From an uncultured Pelagibacteraceae bacterium (GTDB lineage: Bacteria > Pseudomonadota > Alphaproteobacteria > Pelagibacterales > Pelagibacteraceae): 64,000 bases of DNA. The first letter of the stretch is position 1. Each line of letters starts with the position of its first letter. The stretch is from assembly GCA_902592375.1 (NCBI GenBank), contig CACJEG010000004.1, forward strand, positions 62,001 through 126,000, in the 5' to 3' direction. A program made the position numbers and the translations under genes. Positions 41,071-51,705 of this stretch are shown in pieces. Under the pieces are notes generated by a model. The model made no database searches. It was given only the letters and a program-made list of their open reading frames with translations, and was not told the origin of the DNA.

Positions 41071-44000
41071 TGAAAAATTATAAAAAGAACCTTCACCTTT
41101 TAAAAGAAAATAATGTTTATTCAGAAGATATGGAGCATGATGCTTGTGGTGTTGGTATAATTGCATCAACTGAAGGTAAAAAATCTCGTAAAGTTGTAGA
41201 GTATGGTATTGAAGCGTTAAAAGCAGTTTGGCATAGAGGCGCTGTAGATGCCGACGGGAAAACTGGTGATGGAGCTGGAATTCATGTTGAAATACCAAAA
41301 GATTTCTTCATTGAAAAGATAGAAGTGACAGGACACACACATGACAATTCTGAAATATGTGTGGGTATGATATTTCTGCCTCGGAATGATTATGCAGCGC
41401 AAGAAAGTTGCAAAACTATTGTAGAAAGTGAATTAACAAAAAATGATTTTAGTATTTACGGTTGGAGACAAGTTCCAGTTAATCCAAAAGTTTTAGGAGA
41501 AAAGGCATTCCAAACAATGCCTGAAATTATCCAAGTATTGTTTAAACCTTATAATCCAGAATTAACAAATAAAGATTTAGAAAGAAAAATTTATGAAACT
41601 AGAAGAAAGATAGAAAATGAAGCTTTTAAAAAATCTTTAAACAATTTTTATATTTGTTCATTGAGTTCTAAATCTATCATTTATAAGGGGATGTTTTTAG
41701 CTGAAGCTATCTCAGATTTCTACCTTGATTTAAAAGATGAGAGATTTGTTTCAAGGTTTGCTATTTTTCATCAAAGATTTTCAACAAATACAGCGCCTAG
41801 CTGGAATTTAGCTCAACCCTTTAGAGCTATAGCGCATAATGGAGAAATTAATACTTATAGAGGAAATAAAAATTGGATGAAAGTTCATGAACAAGAGATG
41901 AACAGTCCCCTTTTTGACGATGTTGAGAACTTAAAACCTGTTATACAACAGGGAGCATCAGACTCTGCTGCATTAGACAATGTTTTTGAATTATTAAATA
42001 TATCTGGTCAGCCTGCGCCTTTGGCTAAGCTCATGTTAGTTCCAGACGCATGGTCTAAAAAAAATAAAACTCTACCAAAAGATCACCAACAATTATTTAA
42101 TTTTTTGAACAGTACAATGGAGCCATGGGATGGACCAGCTGCTATTGCTGGAACTGATAATGAGTGGGTTATAGCTGCAAATGATAGAAATGGATTAAGA
42201 CCTTTAAGATACGCAATTACAAAAGACAAATTATTATTTGCAGGTTCTGAAACAGGAATGATTGAATTAAATGAAAAAAGAATTTTGTCAAAGGGAAGAT
42301 TGGGTCCCGGAGAAATAATTGGAGTTAGAATAGAAAAAGGTAAAGTATTTACAAACAAGCAAATAAAAGATTATTTAGCCAAAGAGTATAAACACTTTAA
42401 TTCACAAATTATCGACCTAGATGATAAGTTAACTATTTCAGATGAAAAAAATTCTTTTTCTGGAGATGATTTAAGAAGAAGGCAATATACTTTTGGAATA
42501 AGTCTAGAAGATCTTGAGCTCATACTGCATCCTATGGCAGAAGATGCTAAAGAAGCAACTGGATCTATGGGGGACGATACACCATTGGCTGTTTTGTCAG
42601 ATAGGTATAGACCATTGTATCATTTTTTTAGACAAAATTTTAGTCAAGTCACAAACCCACCAATAGACTCTTTAAGAGAAAACAAGGTTATGAGTTTGAA
42701 AACAAGATTTGGAAATCTTGGAAATATTTTAAATTTTGATAATTTAACAAAGCAAAATATTTATGTTTTAAATAGTCCAATATTATCAAATTCTCAGTTT
42801 GAAAAATTTATAAATTTTTTTGGTAACAATTCATCTATAATTGAATGTACTTTTTCTGAGGAAGAAACTTTATTTGATTCAATTAAAAAAATTCAAAAAG
42901 AAGCTGAAATTGCAGTAAGACAGGGAGTTACTCAATTGATTTTAAGTGACAAAGAGCTTTCTAGCTTTAAACTTCCAATACCAATGCTTTTAGCAGTTGG
43001 ATCAATTAATTCATTCCTTATTGAAAAAAAACTAAGAGGATATGTATCAATAAATGTTCAATCTGGAGAGGCTTTAGATACTCACTCTTTTGCAACCTTA
43101 ATAGGAGTTGGAGCAACTACTGTAAATCCATACTTAGCATTTGACAGTTTATTTCAGCGTCATGAAAAGAAATTATTTGGTCAATTTAGCTTTGATGAAT
43201 GTGTAGAGAGATACATAAAATCAGTAAACGCAGGTTTATTAAAGATCATGTCTAAGATGGGTATTTCAGTTCTAAGTTCTTATAGAGGTGGATGTAACTT
43301 TGAAACTGTAGGTTTAAGTAGAACAATTGTTGCAGATTATTTTCCAGGAGTGGTCTCTAAAATTTCAGGTATTGGACTTACGGGTATAGAGAAAAAAATT
43401 AGAGAAATTCATAAAGAGGCATTTGAAAGTTCTGAAACCATATTGCCGATAGGCGGTATATATAGATATCGTAAAAATGGTGAAACACATCAATATCAAG
43501 GAAAATTAATTCATTTACTTCAAAGTGCAGTAGGATCTAATTCTTATGATGCCTATAAAAGATATGCGGATGGAATATATAGTTTACCACCTATTAATCT
43601 TAGAGACTTAATTGATTTCAGAGAAAAAAAATTAAGTGGGCCAATAGATATTTCTGAGGTTGAGCCAATAGAAAATATTTTAAAAAGATTTGGAAGTGGG
43701 AGTATGTCTCATGGAGCTTTATCGAAAGAGGCACATGAAACTTTGGCAACTGGTATGAATAGGATCAAAGGTGCCTCATGTAGCGGAGAGGGCGGTGAAG
43801 ATGCAAGTAGATTTAAAGTTTTAGATAATGGTGATAGTGCAAACTCAAGAGTTAAACAGATAGCTTCTGCAAGATTTGGAGTTACAGTTAATTATCTTAA
43901 TAATTGTAATGAGATAGAAATTAAAATTGCACAAGGTGCTAAGCCTGGTGAAGGGGGTCAGTTACCAGGATTTAAGGTTACTGAAGAAATTGCTAAACTT

Positions 44001-45575
44001 AGACATTCAACTCCTGGAGTAACTTTAATATCACCACCACCACATCATGATATTTATTCAATAGAAGACCTTGCACAACTAATTTATGATTTGAAACAAA
44101 TAAATCCTAAAGCAAGAATTGGAGTTAAGCTTGTTGCTTCCTCAGGAGTAGGAACAATTGCAGCTGGTGTAGCTAAAGCAAAAGCAGATATAATATTAAT
44201 TTCTGGACATAATGGTGGAACAGGAGCAACACCACAGACTAGTGTTAAGTATGTTGGAATACCATGGGAAATGGGTTTAACAGAAGCAAACCAAGTATTA
44301 ACTTTAAATAATCTTAGACATAAAGTTACATTGAGAACAGACGGTGGAATTAAAACTGGAAGAGATGTAGTGATAGCTGCAATGATGGGTGCTGAGGAAT
44401 ATGGTGTTGCTACTACAGCATTAGTTGCAATGGGATGTATAATGGTAAGGCAGTGTCATTCAAATACATGTCCTGTAGGCGTTTGTACTCAAGATGAAAA
44501 GCTCAGAGAAAAATTTACTGGAACTCCAGAAAAAGTAGTTAATTTGTTCACATTTATAGCCCGTGAAGTAAGAGAAATATTAGCAAATTTAGGTTTTAAA
44601 TCATTAAATGAAGTGATTGGTAGGACAGACTTGTTAAAACAGGTTAGTAAGGGTTCTCCAAATTTAGATGATTTAGATTTAAATCCTTTATTTGTTCAAG
44701 CTGATACTGGAAATAATCCAAGGTATTGTGAGGATCAAGAAATAAATAGTGTACCAGATACTCTTGACCAACAAATTTGGCCAGAAATTGAACAAGCTTT
44801 AGATAATTCTGAAAAAATTGAGAAAGAATATCAAATAAAAAATACGCACAGAGCAGTAGGCACAAGAATTTCTCATCATTTGTATAAAAAATATGGTTAT
44901 GAAAAACTTGATGAAGACTTTTTAGTTTTAAATTTTAAAGGTTCAGCGGGTCAATCATTTGGAGCATTTTCTTCTAAAGGTTTAAAGCTTGTATTAAAGG
45001 GAGATGCAAATGATTATGTTGGTAAAGGTTTGTCAGGAGCTACTATTTCAATAAAATTACCTGAAGAGAGCAATTTAGTCTCAAATGAGAACACAATTTT
45101 AGGAAATACTGTTCTTTACGGAGCTACTTCAGGAAAACTTTTTGCTGCTGGCCAAGCTGGTGAAAGATTTTCAGTTAGAAATTCTGGTGCAGTTACAGTT
45201 ATTGAAGGATGCGATTCTAATGGATGTGAATATATGACTGGTGGAACTGTAGTAATTTTAGGAGATGTTGGTGATAATTTTGCAGCTGGTATGACAGGTG
45301 GAATGGCTTTTATATATGACAAATCTCAACAATTTGAAAAGAAAGTAAATACAGAATCAGTAGTTTGGCAAAATGTAGAGACAGATTATTGGAAAGAATA
45401 TTTAAAAAATTTAGTTAGTGAGCACTTTAAAGAAACAGAATCTCAATTATCAAAAAAAATAATTGAAAACTTTGAAGATGAAGTAAATAATTTTGTTCAG
45501 GTGTGTCCTAAAGAAATGTTGGATAAATTAAAAAATCCAATTACTTTAAAAAAAGATATTAAAAAAGTTAGCTAA
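41070..45575 (+). CDS. gltB: Glutamate synthase large subunit
   Basis: A 1501-residue enzyme that converts 2-oxoglutarate and glutamine to two glutamates. After a propeptide of 25 residues, Cys26 (HDACGVGIIAS) is the N-terminal nucleophile of the glutaminase domain. The central and FMN-binding domains include LISGHNGGTGATPQTSVKY and GGIKTGRDVVIAAMMGAEEYG. The 3Fe-4S cysteines are in MVRQCHSNTCPVGVC, and the C-terminal beta-helix domain has the usual Gly-rich repeats. It is full length and needs GltD. Confidence 0.97.
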   Translation: MKNYKKNLHLLKENNVYSEDMEHDACGVGIIASTEGKKSRKVVEYGIEALKAVWHRGAVDADGKTGDGAGIHVEIPKDFFIEKIEVTGHTHDNSEICVGMIFLPRNDYAAQESCKTIVESELTKNDFSIYGWRQVPVNPKVLGEKAFQTMPEIIQVLFKPYNPELTNKDLERKIYETRRKIENEAFKKSLNNFYICSLSSKSIIYKGMFLAEAISDFYLDLKDERFVSRFAIFHQRFSTNTAPSWNLAQPFRAIAHNGEINTYRGNKNWMKVHEQEMNSPLFDDVENLKPVIQQGASDSAALDNVFELLNISGQPAPLAKLMLVPDAWSKKNKTLPKDHQQLFNFLNSTMEPWDGPAAIAGTDNEWVIAANDRNGLRPLRYAITKDKLLFAGSETGMIELNEKRILSKGRLGPGEIIGVRIEKGKVFTNKQIKDYLAKEYKHFNSQIIDLDDKLTISDEKNSFSGDDLRRRQYTFGISLEDLELILHPMAEDAKEATGSMGDDTPLAVLSDRYRPLYHFFRQNFSQVTNPPIDSLRENKVMSLKTRFGNLGNILNFDNLTKQNIYVLNSPILSNSQFEKFINFFGNNSSIIECTFSEEETLFDSIKKIQKEAEIAVRQGVTQLILSDKELSSFKLPIPMLLAVGSINSFLIEKKLRGYVSINVQSGEALDTHSFATLIGVGATTVNPYLAFDSLFQRHEKKLFGQFSFDECVERYIKSVNAGLLKIMSKMGISVLSSYRGGCNFETVGLSRTIVADYFPGVVSKISGIGLTGIEKKIREIHKEAFESSETILPIGGIYRYRKNGETHQYQGKLIHLLQSAVGSNSYDAYKRYADGIYSLPPINLRDLIDFREKKLSGPIDISEVEPIENILKRFGSGSMSHGALSKEAHETLATGMNRIKGASCSGEGGEDASRFKVLDNGDSANSRVKQIASARFGVTVNYLNNCNEIEIKIAQGAKPGEGGQLPGFKVTEEIAKLRHSTPGVTLISPPPHHDIYSIEDLAQLIYDLKQINPKARIGVKLVASSGVGTIAAGVAKAKADIILISGHNGGTGATPQTSVKYVGIPWEMGLTEANQVLTLNNLRHKVTLRTDGGIKTGRDVVIAAMMGAEEYGVATTALVAMGCIMVRQCHSNTCPVGVCTQDEKLREKFTGTPEKVVNLFTFIAREVREILANLGFKSLNEVIGRTDLLKQVSKGSPNLDDLDLNPLFVQADTGNNPRYCEDQEINSVPDTLDQQIWPEIEQALDNSEKIEKEYQIKNTHRAVGTRISHHLYKKYGYEKLDEDFLVLNFKGSAGQSFGAFSSKGLKLVLKGDANDYVGKGLSGATISIKLPEESNLVSNENTILGNTVLYGATSGKLFAAGQAGERFSVRNSGAVTVIEGCDSNGCEYMTGGTVVILGDVGDNFAAGMTGGMAFIYDKSQQFEKKVNTESVVWQNVETDYWKEYLKNLVSEHFKETESQLSKKIIENFEDEVNNFVQVCPKEMLDKLKNPITLKKDIKKVS

Positions 45576-46315
45576 ATTAATAATTTAAGCTCTTTTAAAA
45601 TTATATTTAACCATTTTTTATTTGATAAACTGTGATCACCTTTTTTTATAATATTTAATTTTTTCTTAGCATTTGGAAATAATCTTAAAACTTTTCTTGA
45701 ATATGAGACAGGAACTGCCTCATCTTTTTCACCATGTACCATTGTTACTTTAATATTTGAATTTATTTTCTTATTTAAGACTTTGTTTTTTCTTCCATCT
45801 TTTATTAATTGTAGAGTAATTGGATATTCATAATTGCCATGTTTTAATTGATAAATACCCTTACGTATTGTTTCCTCTTTCATTTTTTTGGTAAATTTTT
45901 TCCACATTAAATTTTCTAAAAATTCAGGAGCAGCTCCTATTCCTAAAAATCCTTTAATCTGTTTTTTGAAAATTTTGAATTGGTTGAGCGAAATCCATGC
46001 GCCCATACTTGAACCAATTAGCACAAATTCTTTTTTTTTAACGTATTTTCTAATTAAAATTGATGTCTCTTTACTCCATTTTGAAATATTTCCATTTACA
46101 AATTTTCCAGAAGATTTTCCATGACCAGAGTATTCTAGTGCTAAAAAACTTACTTTATTTTTTTTGGCAAATTTCAAAAATGCATTTGGTTTTTTTCCTT
46201 CAAGATCTGACATAAAGCCATGCAAAAAAACTATAAAAGAACTATTTTTAAAAATTTTAGAAATATGTCTAATTTTCTTTGTATTTGATATTTGATGAAA
46301 TCTGAAATTTGCCAT
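45572..46315 (-). CDS. Alpha/beta hydrolase
   Basis: A 247-residue cytoplasmic serine hydrolase. The HG motif is SFIVFLHGFMSDLEGKKP, nucleophile elbow VLIGSSMGAWISLN, acid MVHGEKDEAVPVS and histidine KKGDHSLSNKK. It resembles short-chain acyl-peptide/esterase members conserved in alphaproteobacteria (ABHD10-like), but the substrate is unknown. Convergent with gltB by a four-base overlap and divergent from the glycosyltransferase gene over 42 bases. Confidence 0.83.
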   Translation of the reverse strand: MANFRFHQISNTKKIRHISKIFKNSSFIVFLHGFMSDLEGKKPNAFLKFAKKNKVSFLALEYSGHGKSSGKFVNGNISKWSKETSILIRKYVKKKEFVLIGSSMGAWISLNQFKIFKKQIKGFLGIGAAPEFLENLMWKKFTKKMKEETIRKGIYQLKHGNYEYPITLQLIKDGRKNKVLNKKINSNIKVTMVHGEKDEAVPVSYSRKVLRLFPNAKKKLNIIKKGDHSLSNKKWLNIILKELKLLI

Positions 46316-46357
46316 AATCGTTTATAAGTATTGTCTATTAATATATAATCATACCAA

Positions 46358-47512
46358 ATGTCATCTGATTTAAAAGTTTTACAAGTAATACCAAAATTAG
46401 GTTATGGAGGAGCTGAAACAGGGTGTTATGATATAGCACATTACTTACCAGAAAATAATTGTAAATCATTTCTTGTAACTAGTGGTGGTGAATTACTTAA
46501 ATTTGTAGATAGAAAAAAAGTTAAGGTATTTAGACTTCCTGTACAGAGTAAAAATCCTTTACTAATTTTAATTAATGCTTTTATCTTAATTGGAATAATT
46601 TTAATTTATAATATTTCTTTAGTTCATGCGAGAAGTAGAGCACCTGCTTGGTCATGTTTGTTAGCAACAAAAATCACAGGACGAAAATTTGTAACTACAT
46701 TTCACGGAACATACAATTTTAAGGGTAATATAAAAAAAATTTATAATTCAGTAATGACTAGAGCAGATTTAATTATTGCAGGATCTAATTTTATTTTTTC
46801 TCATATAAAAAAAAATTATTCAAAATATTTAAATGAGAAAAAAAAATTAATGGTTATTTTTAGAGGAATAAATGTCGATTACTTTGATCCAACAACCAAA
46901 ATTGAAATTGATGAGAAAAAATTATTAAAAAAATGGGATATTGAAAAAGATAAAAAAATTATACTTTTACCTGGTAGGTTAACTTCTTGGAAAGGACAGG
47001 AAGTATTTATTGAGGCAGTTAACTTAGTGAATATAGAACTGGGTTATGAAGCATTTTATGCCGTTATTCTAGGTAGTGATCAAGGTAGAGATTTATATAA
47101 GAAAAAATTAATAAGACTTTCAGAGCAATATAGATTGTCTAAACAAATAAGATTTATCGATCATTGTAAGGATATGGCCTTAGCTTATAAAGTTTCTGAT
47201 ATTATTGTTTCAGCCTCAACTGAACCAGAGGCTTTCGGCAGAGTTGCTGTCGAAGCACAATCAATGGAAAAACCAATTATAGCAAGTAACATTGGAGGTT
47301 CTAACGAAACGATAATTGATGAAAAAACTGGTTTTTTATACGAAGCAGGAAATGCTAAATCATTAAGTAATAAAATTTTAAAAACTCTTAACATGGATGA
47401 AACTCTATTAAAATCAATTGGTTATGAGGGAAGAAAAAACATAGTTCAAAAATTTAATGTTGAAAAAATGTGCTTTTCTACTTATTCAGAGTATAAGAGA
47501 TTATTAAATTAA
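46358..47512 (+). CDS. Glycosyltransferase family 4 (GT-B)
   Basis: A 384-residue GT-B enzyme with an N-terminal Gly loop (VIPKLGYGGAETGCYDIAHYL) and C-terminal nucleotide-sugar domain (LLPGRLTSWKGQEVFIEAV and the EX7E motif in STEPEAFGRVAVEAQSMEKPIIAS). Such enzymes add sugars to LPS, capsule or lipid carriers. Acceptor and sugar are unknown. The thrS ATG follows the stop without a gap, so this gene is likely co-transcribed with the translation cluster. Confidence 0.88.
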   Translation: MSSDLKVLQVIPKLGYGGAETGCYDIAHYLPENNCKSFLVTSGGELLKFVDRKKVKVFRLPVQSKNPLLILINAFILIGIILIYNISLVHARSRAPAWSCLLATKITGRKFVTTFHGTYNFKGNIKKIYNSVMTRADLIIAGSNFIFSHIKKNYSKYLNEKKKLMVIFRGINVDYFDPTTKIEIDEKKLLKKWDIEKDKKIILLPGRLTSWKGQEVFIEAVNLVNIELGYEAFYAVILGSDQGRDLYKKKLIRLSEQYRLSKQIRFIDHCKDMALAYKVSDIIVSASTEPEAFGRVAVEAQSMEKPIIASNIGGSNETIIDEKTGFLYEAGNAKSLSNKILKTLNMDETLLKSIGYEGRKNIVQKFNVEKMCFSTYSEYKRLLN

Positions 47513-49429
47513 ATGCCGATAATAACATTACCTGACGGAAACAATATTGACTTTCCTAATAAAGTTACTGGACTTGAAGTAGCTGAAAAAATTAGCAAAT
47601 CATTAGCTAAACAAGCCATGGTTATAAGCGTCGATGGTGAACTTAAAGATCTTGATTTTTTAATTGAAAATGATTGTTCTGTAAAAATTTTTACCTCAAA
47701 AAATCCTGAGGGCTTAGAAACTATAAGGCATGACACAGCTCATATTTTAGCTATGGCTGTTCAAGAATTATTTCCTGGAACACAAGTTACAATTGGACCC
47801 GTGATTGATAATGGATTTTATTATGACTTTGCTAGAAAAGAACCATTTACAGAGGACGATCTTGTTAAAATTGAAAATAAAATGAAAGAGATTGTCGATA
47901 GGAATGAAACAACAAAAAGAGAAGTTTGGGATAGAAACAAAGCAATTAGCCATTTTAAAAAAAAAGGAGAAATTTATAAAGCCGAGTTAATTGAAGCGAT
48001 ACCTGAAAATGAAGATGTATCAATTTATTTTCACGGAGAATGGCATGATTTATGTAGAGGCCCACATTTATCCTCTACAGGTAAAATAGGGAAATATTTT
48101 AAACTTACAAAAGTATCAGGAGCATATTGGAGAGGAGACTCTAATAATGAAATGTTGCAACGAATATATGGTACGAGTTGGGCAACTCAAAAAGATCTAG
48201 ATGAATATTTGAAAAGAATAGAAGAAGCCGAAAAAAGAGATCACAGAAAATTAGGTAGAGAAATGGATTTATTTCATTTTAGAGAAGAAAGCCCTGGCTC
48301 AGTATTTTGGCATGAAAGAGGATGGGGTTTGTTTCAAAAGCTCATTAACTACATGAGAAGCAGACAAGATGCTGCTGGTTATAAAGAGGTAAATACTCCA
48401 GAGGTACTAGATAGACAACTATGGGAAAAATCTGGGCATTGGGAAAAATATGGAGAAAACATGTATACTTCTGAAACACCAGATGAGAAAGTTTTTGCAA
48501 TTAAACCAATGAATTGCCCTGGTCATATCCAGGTATTTAATCAAGGCTTAAAAAGTTACAGAGATCTTCCGTTACGTTTTGCTGAATTTGGGAAAGTTCA
48601 TCGTTATGAGCCATCAGGTGCTTTACATGGATTATTAAGAGTAAGAGCCTTTACTCAAGATGATGCCCATATTTTTTGCACTGAAGATCAAATTACTAGC
48701 GAATGTTTAATTGTTACAAATTTAATACTAGATATTTATAAGGACCTTGGTTTTGAAAATGTAATTCTAAAATACGCAGACAGACCAGAAGTAAGAGTTG
48801 GTGATGATTCAGTTTGGGATAAAGCAGAAGCCTCTTTGCTTGAAGCCGTTAAAGCTTCTAAATTAGAATATACTATTAATAAAGGCGAGGGAGCATTTTA
48901 TGGTCCTAAAATTGAATTTGTTTTACGAGATGCTATTGGCAGAGATTGGCAATGTGGAACCTTACAAGTAGATTTAAATTTACCTGGAAGATTAGATGCT
49001 TCTTATGTTGATAAAGATGGTACTAAAAAAGTTCCTGTTATGTTGCACCGAGCATTATTTGGTTCTCTAGAGAGATTTATTGGAATTTTAATTGAAAACT
49101 ATGCAGGCAAGTTTCCATTTTGGATATCTCCATTGCAGACTATGGTAATACCTATTTCAGAAGAATTTAATGACTATGCGGTTGAGGTATCAAATAAAAT
49201 TAAAAATTCAGGCATAAGTTCTGCAGTAGATTTAAAAAATCATAATTTAAATTATAAAATTAGAGATCATTCTTTAGCAAAAATACCGCTTTTATTAATT
49301 TGTGGTAAAAAAGAAGTTGACTCCAATTCAGTAACGATTAGAAGATTAGACTCTAATAAACAAGAAAATATGGGTATAGATCAATTCTTAAAAACATTCT
49401 CTGCTTTAAATAAAGCATCATCAAACTAA
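47513..49429 (+). CDS. thrS: Threonyl-tRNA synthetase
   Basis: A 638-residue class II synthetase. It has a TGS domain (1-60), an editing domain with HDTAHILAMAVQELFPG and the CRGPHLSSTGKIG cysteine-histidine region, and a catalytic core whose zinc cysteine is in KPMNCPGHIQVF. Motif 3 is MLHRALFGSLERFIGILIE. The anticodon-binding domain is at the end. No leader resembling the E. coli thrS operator is possible, since the start directly abuts the glycosyltransferase stop. infC follows immediately. Confidence 0.97.
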   Translation: MPIITLPDGNNIDFPNKVTGLEVAEKISKSLAKQAMVISVDGELKDLDFLIENDCSVKIFTSKNPEGLETIRHDTAHILAMAVQELFPGTQVTIGPVIDNGFYYDFARKEPFTEDDLVKIENKMKEIVDRNETTKREVWDRNKAISHFKKKGEIYKAELIEAIPENEDVSIYFHGEWHDLCRGPHLSSTGKIGKYFKLTKVSGAYWRGDSNNEMLQRIYGTSWATQKDLDEYLKRIEEAEKRDHRKLGREMDLFHFREESPGSVFWHERGWGLFQKLINYMRSRQDAAGYKEVNTPEVLDRQLWEKSGHWEKYGENMYTSETPDEKVFAIKPMNCPGHIQVFNQGLKSYRDLPLRFAEFGKVHRYEPSGALHGLLRVRAFTQDDAHIFCTEDQITSECLIVTNLILDIYKDLGFENVILKYADRPEVRVGDDSVWDKAEASLLEAVKASKLEYTINKGEGAFYGPKIEFVLRDAIGRDWQCGTLQVDLNLPGRLDASYVDKDGTKKVPVMLHRALFGSLERFIGILIENYAGKFPFWISPLQTMVIPISEEFNDYAVEVSNKIKNSGISSAVDLKNHNLNYKIRDHSLAKIPLLLICGKKEVDSNSVTIRRLDSNKQENMGIDQFLKTFSALNKASSN

Positions 49430-49975
49430 GTGGCAGACTTCAAACAAAATTATTTTCAAAGAAGAACTAAGGACAGAGGCCCAAGATCTAATAATAGAAT
49501 TTCTTCTCCTGATGTTCAGGTAATAGCAAGTGATGGAGAAAATCTTGGAGTGATGAATACCAATGAAGCTATTTCCATGGCAAAAAATCAAGGCTTAGAT
49601 TTAATTGAAATAGCACCTAACGCAAATCCCCCTGTATGTAAAATAATGGATATGGGTAAATATAAGTATGATGCTCAGAAAAAAGCTAATCTTGCAAAGA
49701 AAAAACAAAAAATTGTTTCTTTAAAAGAAATTAAAATGAGACCTGTTACTGAAACTCATGATTATGAGTTTAAAGTTAAAAATGCTAAAAAATTTATAGC
49801 TAAAGGAGATAAGGTCAAATTTACTATAAGATTTAAAGGTAGAGAGCTTCAGCATTCCCATCTAGGAAATGAACTAATGGGTAAAATTAAAGAAGATATG
49901 AAGGATATTGGCAAGGTAGAATTGCATCCCAAGTTTGATGGGAAGCAAATGATCATGGTAATTCAGCCTTTATAA
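49430..49975 (+). CDS. infC: Translation initiation factor IF-3
   Basis: A 181-residue IF-3, N-domain around residues 20-90 (NRISSPDVQVIASDGENLGVMNTNEAISMAK), C-domain after the lysine-rich linker (LKEIKMRPVTETHDYEFKVKNAKKFI). The start is GTG, directly after the thrS TAA, with no Shine-Dalgarno. Many bacteria use a rare start codon in infC so that IF-3 limits its own translation; a GTG without SD depending on coupling from thrS would serve the same. The exact start is therefore somewhat uncertain. rpmI and rplT follow. Confidence 0.93.
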   Translation: MADFKQNYFQRRTKDRGPRSNNRISSPDVQVIASDGENLGVMNTNEAISMAKNQGLDLIEIAPNANPPVCKIMDMGKYKYDAQKKANLAKKKQKIVSLKEIKMRPVTETHDYEFKVKNAKKFIAKGDKVKFTIRFKGRELQHSHLGNELMGKIKEDMKDIGKVELHPKFDGKQMIMVIQPL

Positions 49976-50028
49976 GCTTTAATAGAGGTTGTAAAATTAT
50001 ATCTTTCTTTGTATAAGTCCGCAGAATT

Positions 50029-50235
50029 ATGCCAAAACTAAAAACAAAAAGCTCAGCAAAAAAAAGATTTAAAATATCCGCTAAGGGTAAAGTTATTTCT
50101 GCTCAAGCAGGCAAAAGACATGGCATGATCAAAAGAACGAATTCACAAATAAGAAAACTTAGAGGCACTACAACATTGTCTAAACAAGATGGAAAAATTG
50201 TTAAGTCATACATGCCTTACAGTTTAAGAGGTTAA
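50029..50235 (+). CDS. rpmI: 50S ribosomal protein L35
   Basis: A 68-residue basic protein, [21 protein letters not shown]..., typical of L35 with [18 protein letters not shown]. It is the first of the rpmI-rplT pair, in the universal infC-rpmI-rplT order. The stop is two bases before rplT. Confidence 0.96.
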   Translation: MPKLKTKSSAKKRFKISAKGKVISAQAGKRHGMIKRTNSQIRKLRGTTTLSKQDGKIVKSYMPYSLRG

Positions 50236-50237
50236 TA

Positions 50238-50594
50238 ATGGCAAGAGTTAAAAGAGGTGTAACTAGTAAAGCTAAACATAAAAAAGTTTTAAAAGCTGTA
50301 AAGGGTCAATGGGGCAGAAGAAAAAATACCATTAGAGTAGCTAAGCAAGCTATGGAAAAATCCATGCAATACGCTTACAGAGACAGAAGAAATAAAAAAA
50401 GAGATTTTAAATCATTGTGGATACAGAGAATCAATGCTGGAGTAAGAGCTGAAGGCTTAACTTATTCAAAATTTATCAATGGATTAAATAAATGTGGTAT
50501 TGCAATAGATAGAAAAATTCTTGCTGAAATTGCTTACGATAGCCCAGAAGCATTCAAAACAATTGTACAAAAAGCTCAATCAGCTTTAAATTAA
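50238..50594 (+). CDS. rplT: 50S ribosomal protein L20
   Basis: A 118-residue assembly protein of the large subunit ([32 protein letters not shown]-terminal [20 protein letters not shown]). In other bacteria L20 represses the infC-rpmI-rplT mRNA; the 53-base infC-rpmI gap could hold such a site, but I do not see a clear mimic of its rRNA target. Followed by pheS after 43 bases. Confidence 0.97.
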   Translation: MARVKRGVTSKAKHKKVLKAVKGQWGRRKNTIRVAKQAMEKSMQYAYRDRRNKKRDFKSLWIQRINAGVRAEGLTYSKFINGLNKCGIAIDRKILAEIAYDSPEAFKTIVQKAQSALN

Positions 50595-50637
50595 TCTTCG
50601 CTATTGTTTTTATTTCTTAAGGAAATAATCTACTAAT

Positions 50638-51705
50638 ATGTCAGAGATAAAAAATATTAGAGATCAGTTTATATCAAAACTAGAAAATGATTTAAGCATT
50701 GATCAAATAAACGAAATCAAGACCGATCTCTTTGGTAAAAATGGTTTAATTTCATCAAAATTTAAAACAATAGGGTCAATTCCAGAGACTGATAGAAAAA
50801 AATTTGCATCGAATTTAAATCAAGTTAAAGATGAGCTTCAGAATTTGATAACTTCTAAAATTAACGAGATAGAAGGAAAAAAGATAAACGAAAAATTAGA
50901 AAAGGAAAAAGTTGATATAACTTTACCTGAAAGACCATTTGTTAGAGGAAAAGTTCATCCGGTATCACAAACTATTGATGAAATTTCATCTATTTTCTCT
51001 GAAATAGGATTTAGTGTTGAGGAGGGCCCTGATGTTGAAAATGAATATAACAACTTTACCGCTTTAAACACACCGGACAATCATCCAGCAAGAGATATGC
51101 ATGATACATTTTACTTAGATGAAAACAAAGAAGTTTTGTTACGAACTCATACTTCACCAGTTCAAATTAGAACTATGCTAAAAGATAAACCTCCATTTAA
51201 GATCATTGCTCCTGGGAGAACTTATAGATCTGATAGTGATCAAACACACGCACCAATGTTTCATCAAGTAGAAGGTTTGCATATTGATACAAATATTAAT
51301 ATGGGGCATTTAAAAGGATGCTTGAATTATTTTATTAAAGAATTTTTTGAAGTCGAAAAAATTAAAATGAGATTTAGACCTAGTCATTTTCCATTTACAG
51401 AGCCATCTGCAGAAGTTGATATTGGTTATGAAATAAAAGATGGCAAAATAATTATCGGAGAAGGAGATAAGTGGCTTGAAATTTTAGGCTGTGGCATGGT
51501 GCATCCTAATGTTTTAAGAAATGTAAAAGTAGATCCTTCTAAATATCAAGGATATGCCTTTGGAATAGGTATAGACCGATTAGCAATGCTTAAATACGGC
51601 ATTAATGATTTAAGAGCGTTTTTCGATTGTGATTACAGATGGTTAAATCATTTTGGTTTTGATCCGCTTGATGTCCCTTCAAATTACAGAGGTTTAAGCA
51701 GATGA
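50638..51705 (+). CDS. pheS: Phenylalanyl-tRNA synthetase alpha subunit
   Basis: A 355-residue class II synthetase subunit. An N-terminal coiled-coil (about 1-90) leads to the core: motif 2 [31 protein letters not shown], then [15 protein letters not shown] and motif 3 [18 protein letters not shown]. The A98-type Phe pocket residue lies within the latter. The start region has a small AT stem TATTTC/GAAATA (50611-50627) that partly covers the AAGGA. The stop overlaps the pheT ATG (ATGA). Confidence 0.97.
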   Translation: MSEIKNIRDQFISKLENDLSIDQINEIKTDLFGKNGLISSKFKTIGSIPETDRKKFASNLNQVKDELQNLITSKINEIEGKKINEKLEKEKVDITLPERPFVRGKVHPVSQTIDEISSIFSEIGFSVEEGPDVENEYNNFTALNTPDNHPARDMHDTFYLDENKEVLLRTHTSPVQIRTMLKDKPPFKIIAPGRTYRSDSDQTHAPMFHQVEGLHIDTNINMGHLKGCLNYFIKEFFEVEKIKMRFRPSHFPFTEPSAEVDIGYEIKDGKIIIGEGDKWLEILGCGMVHPNVLRNVKVDPSKYQGYAFGIGIDRLAMLKYGINDLRAFFDCDYRWLNHFGFDPLDVPSNYRGLSR

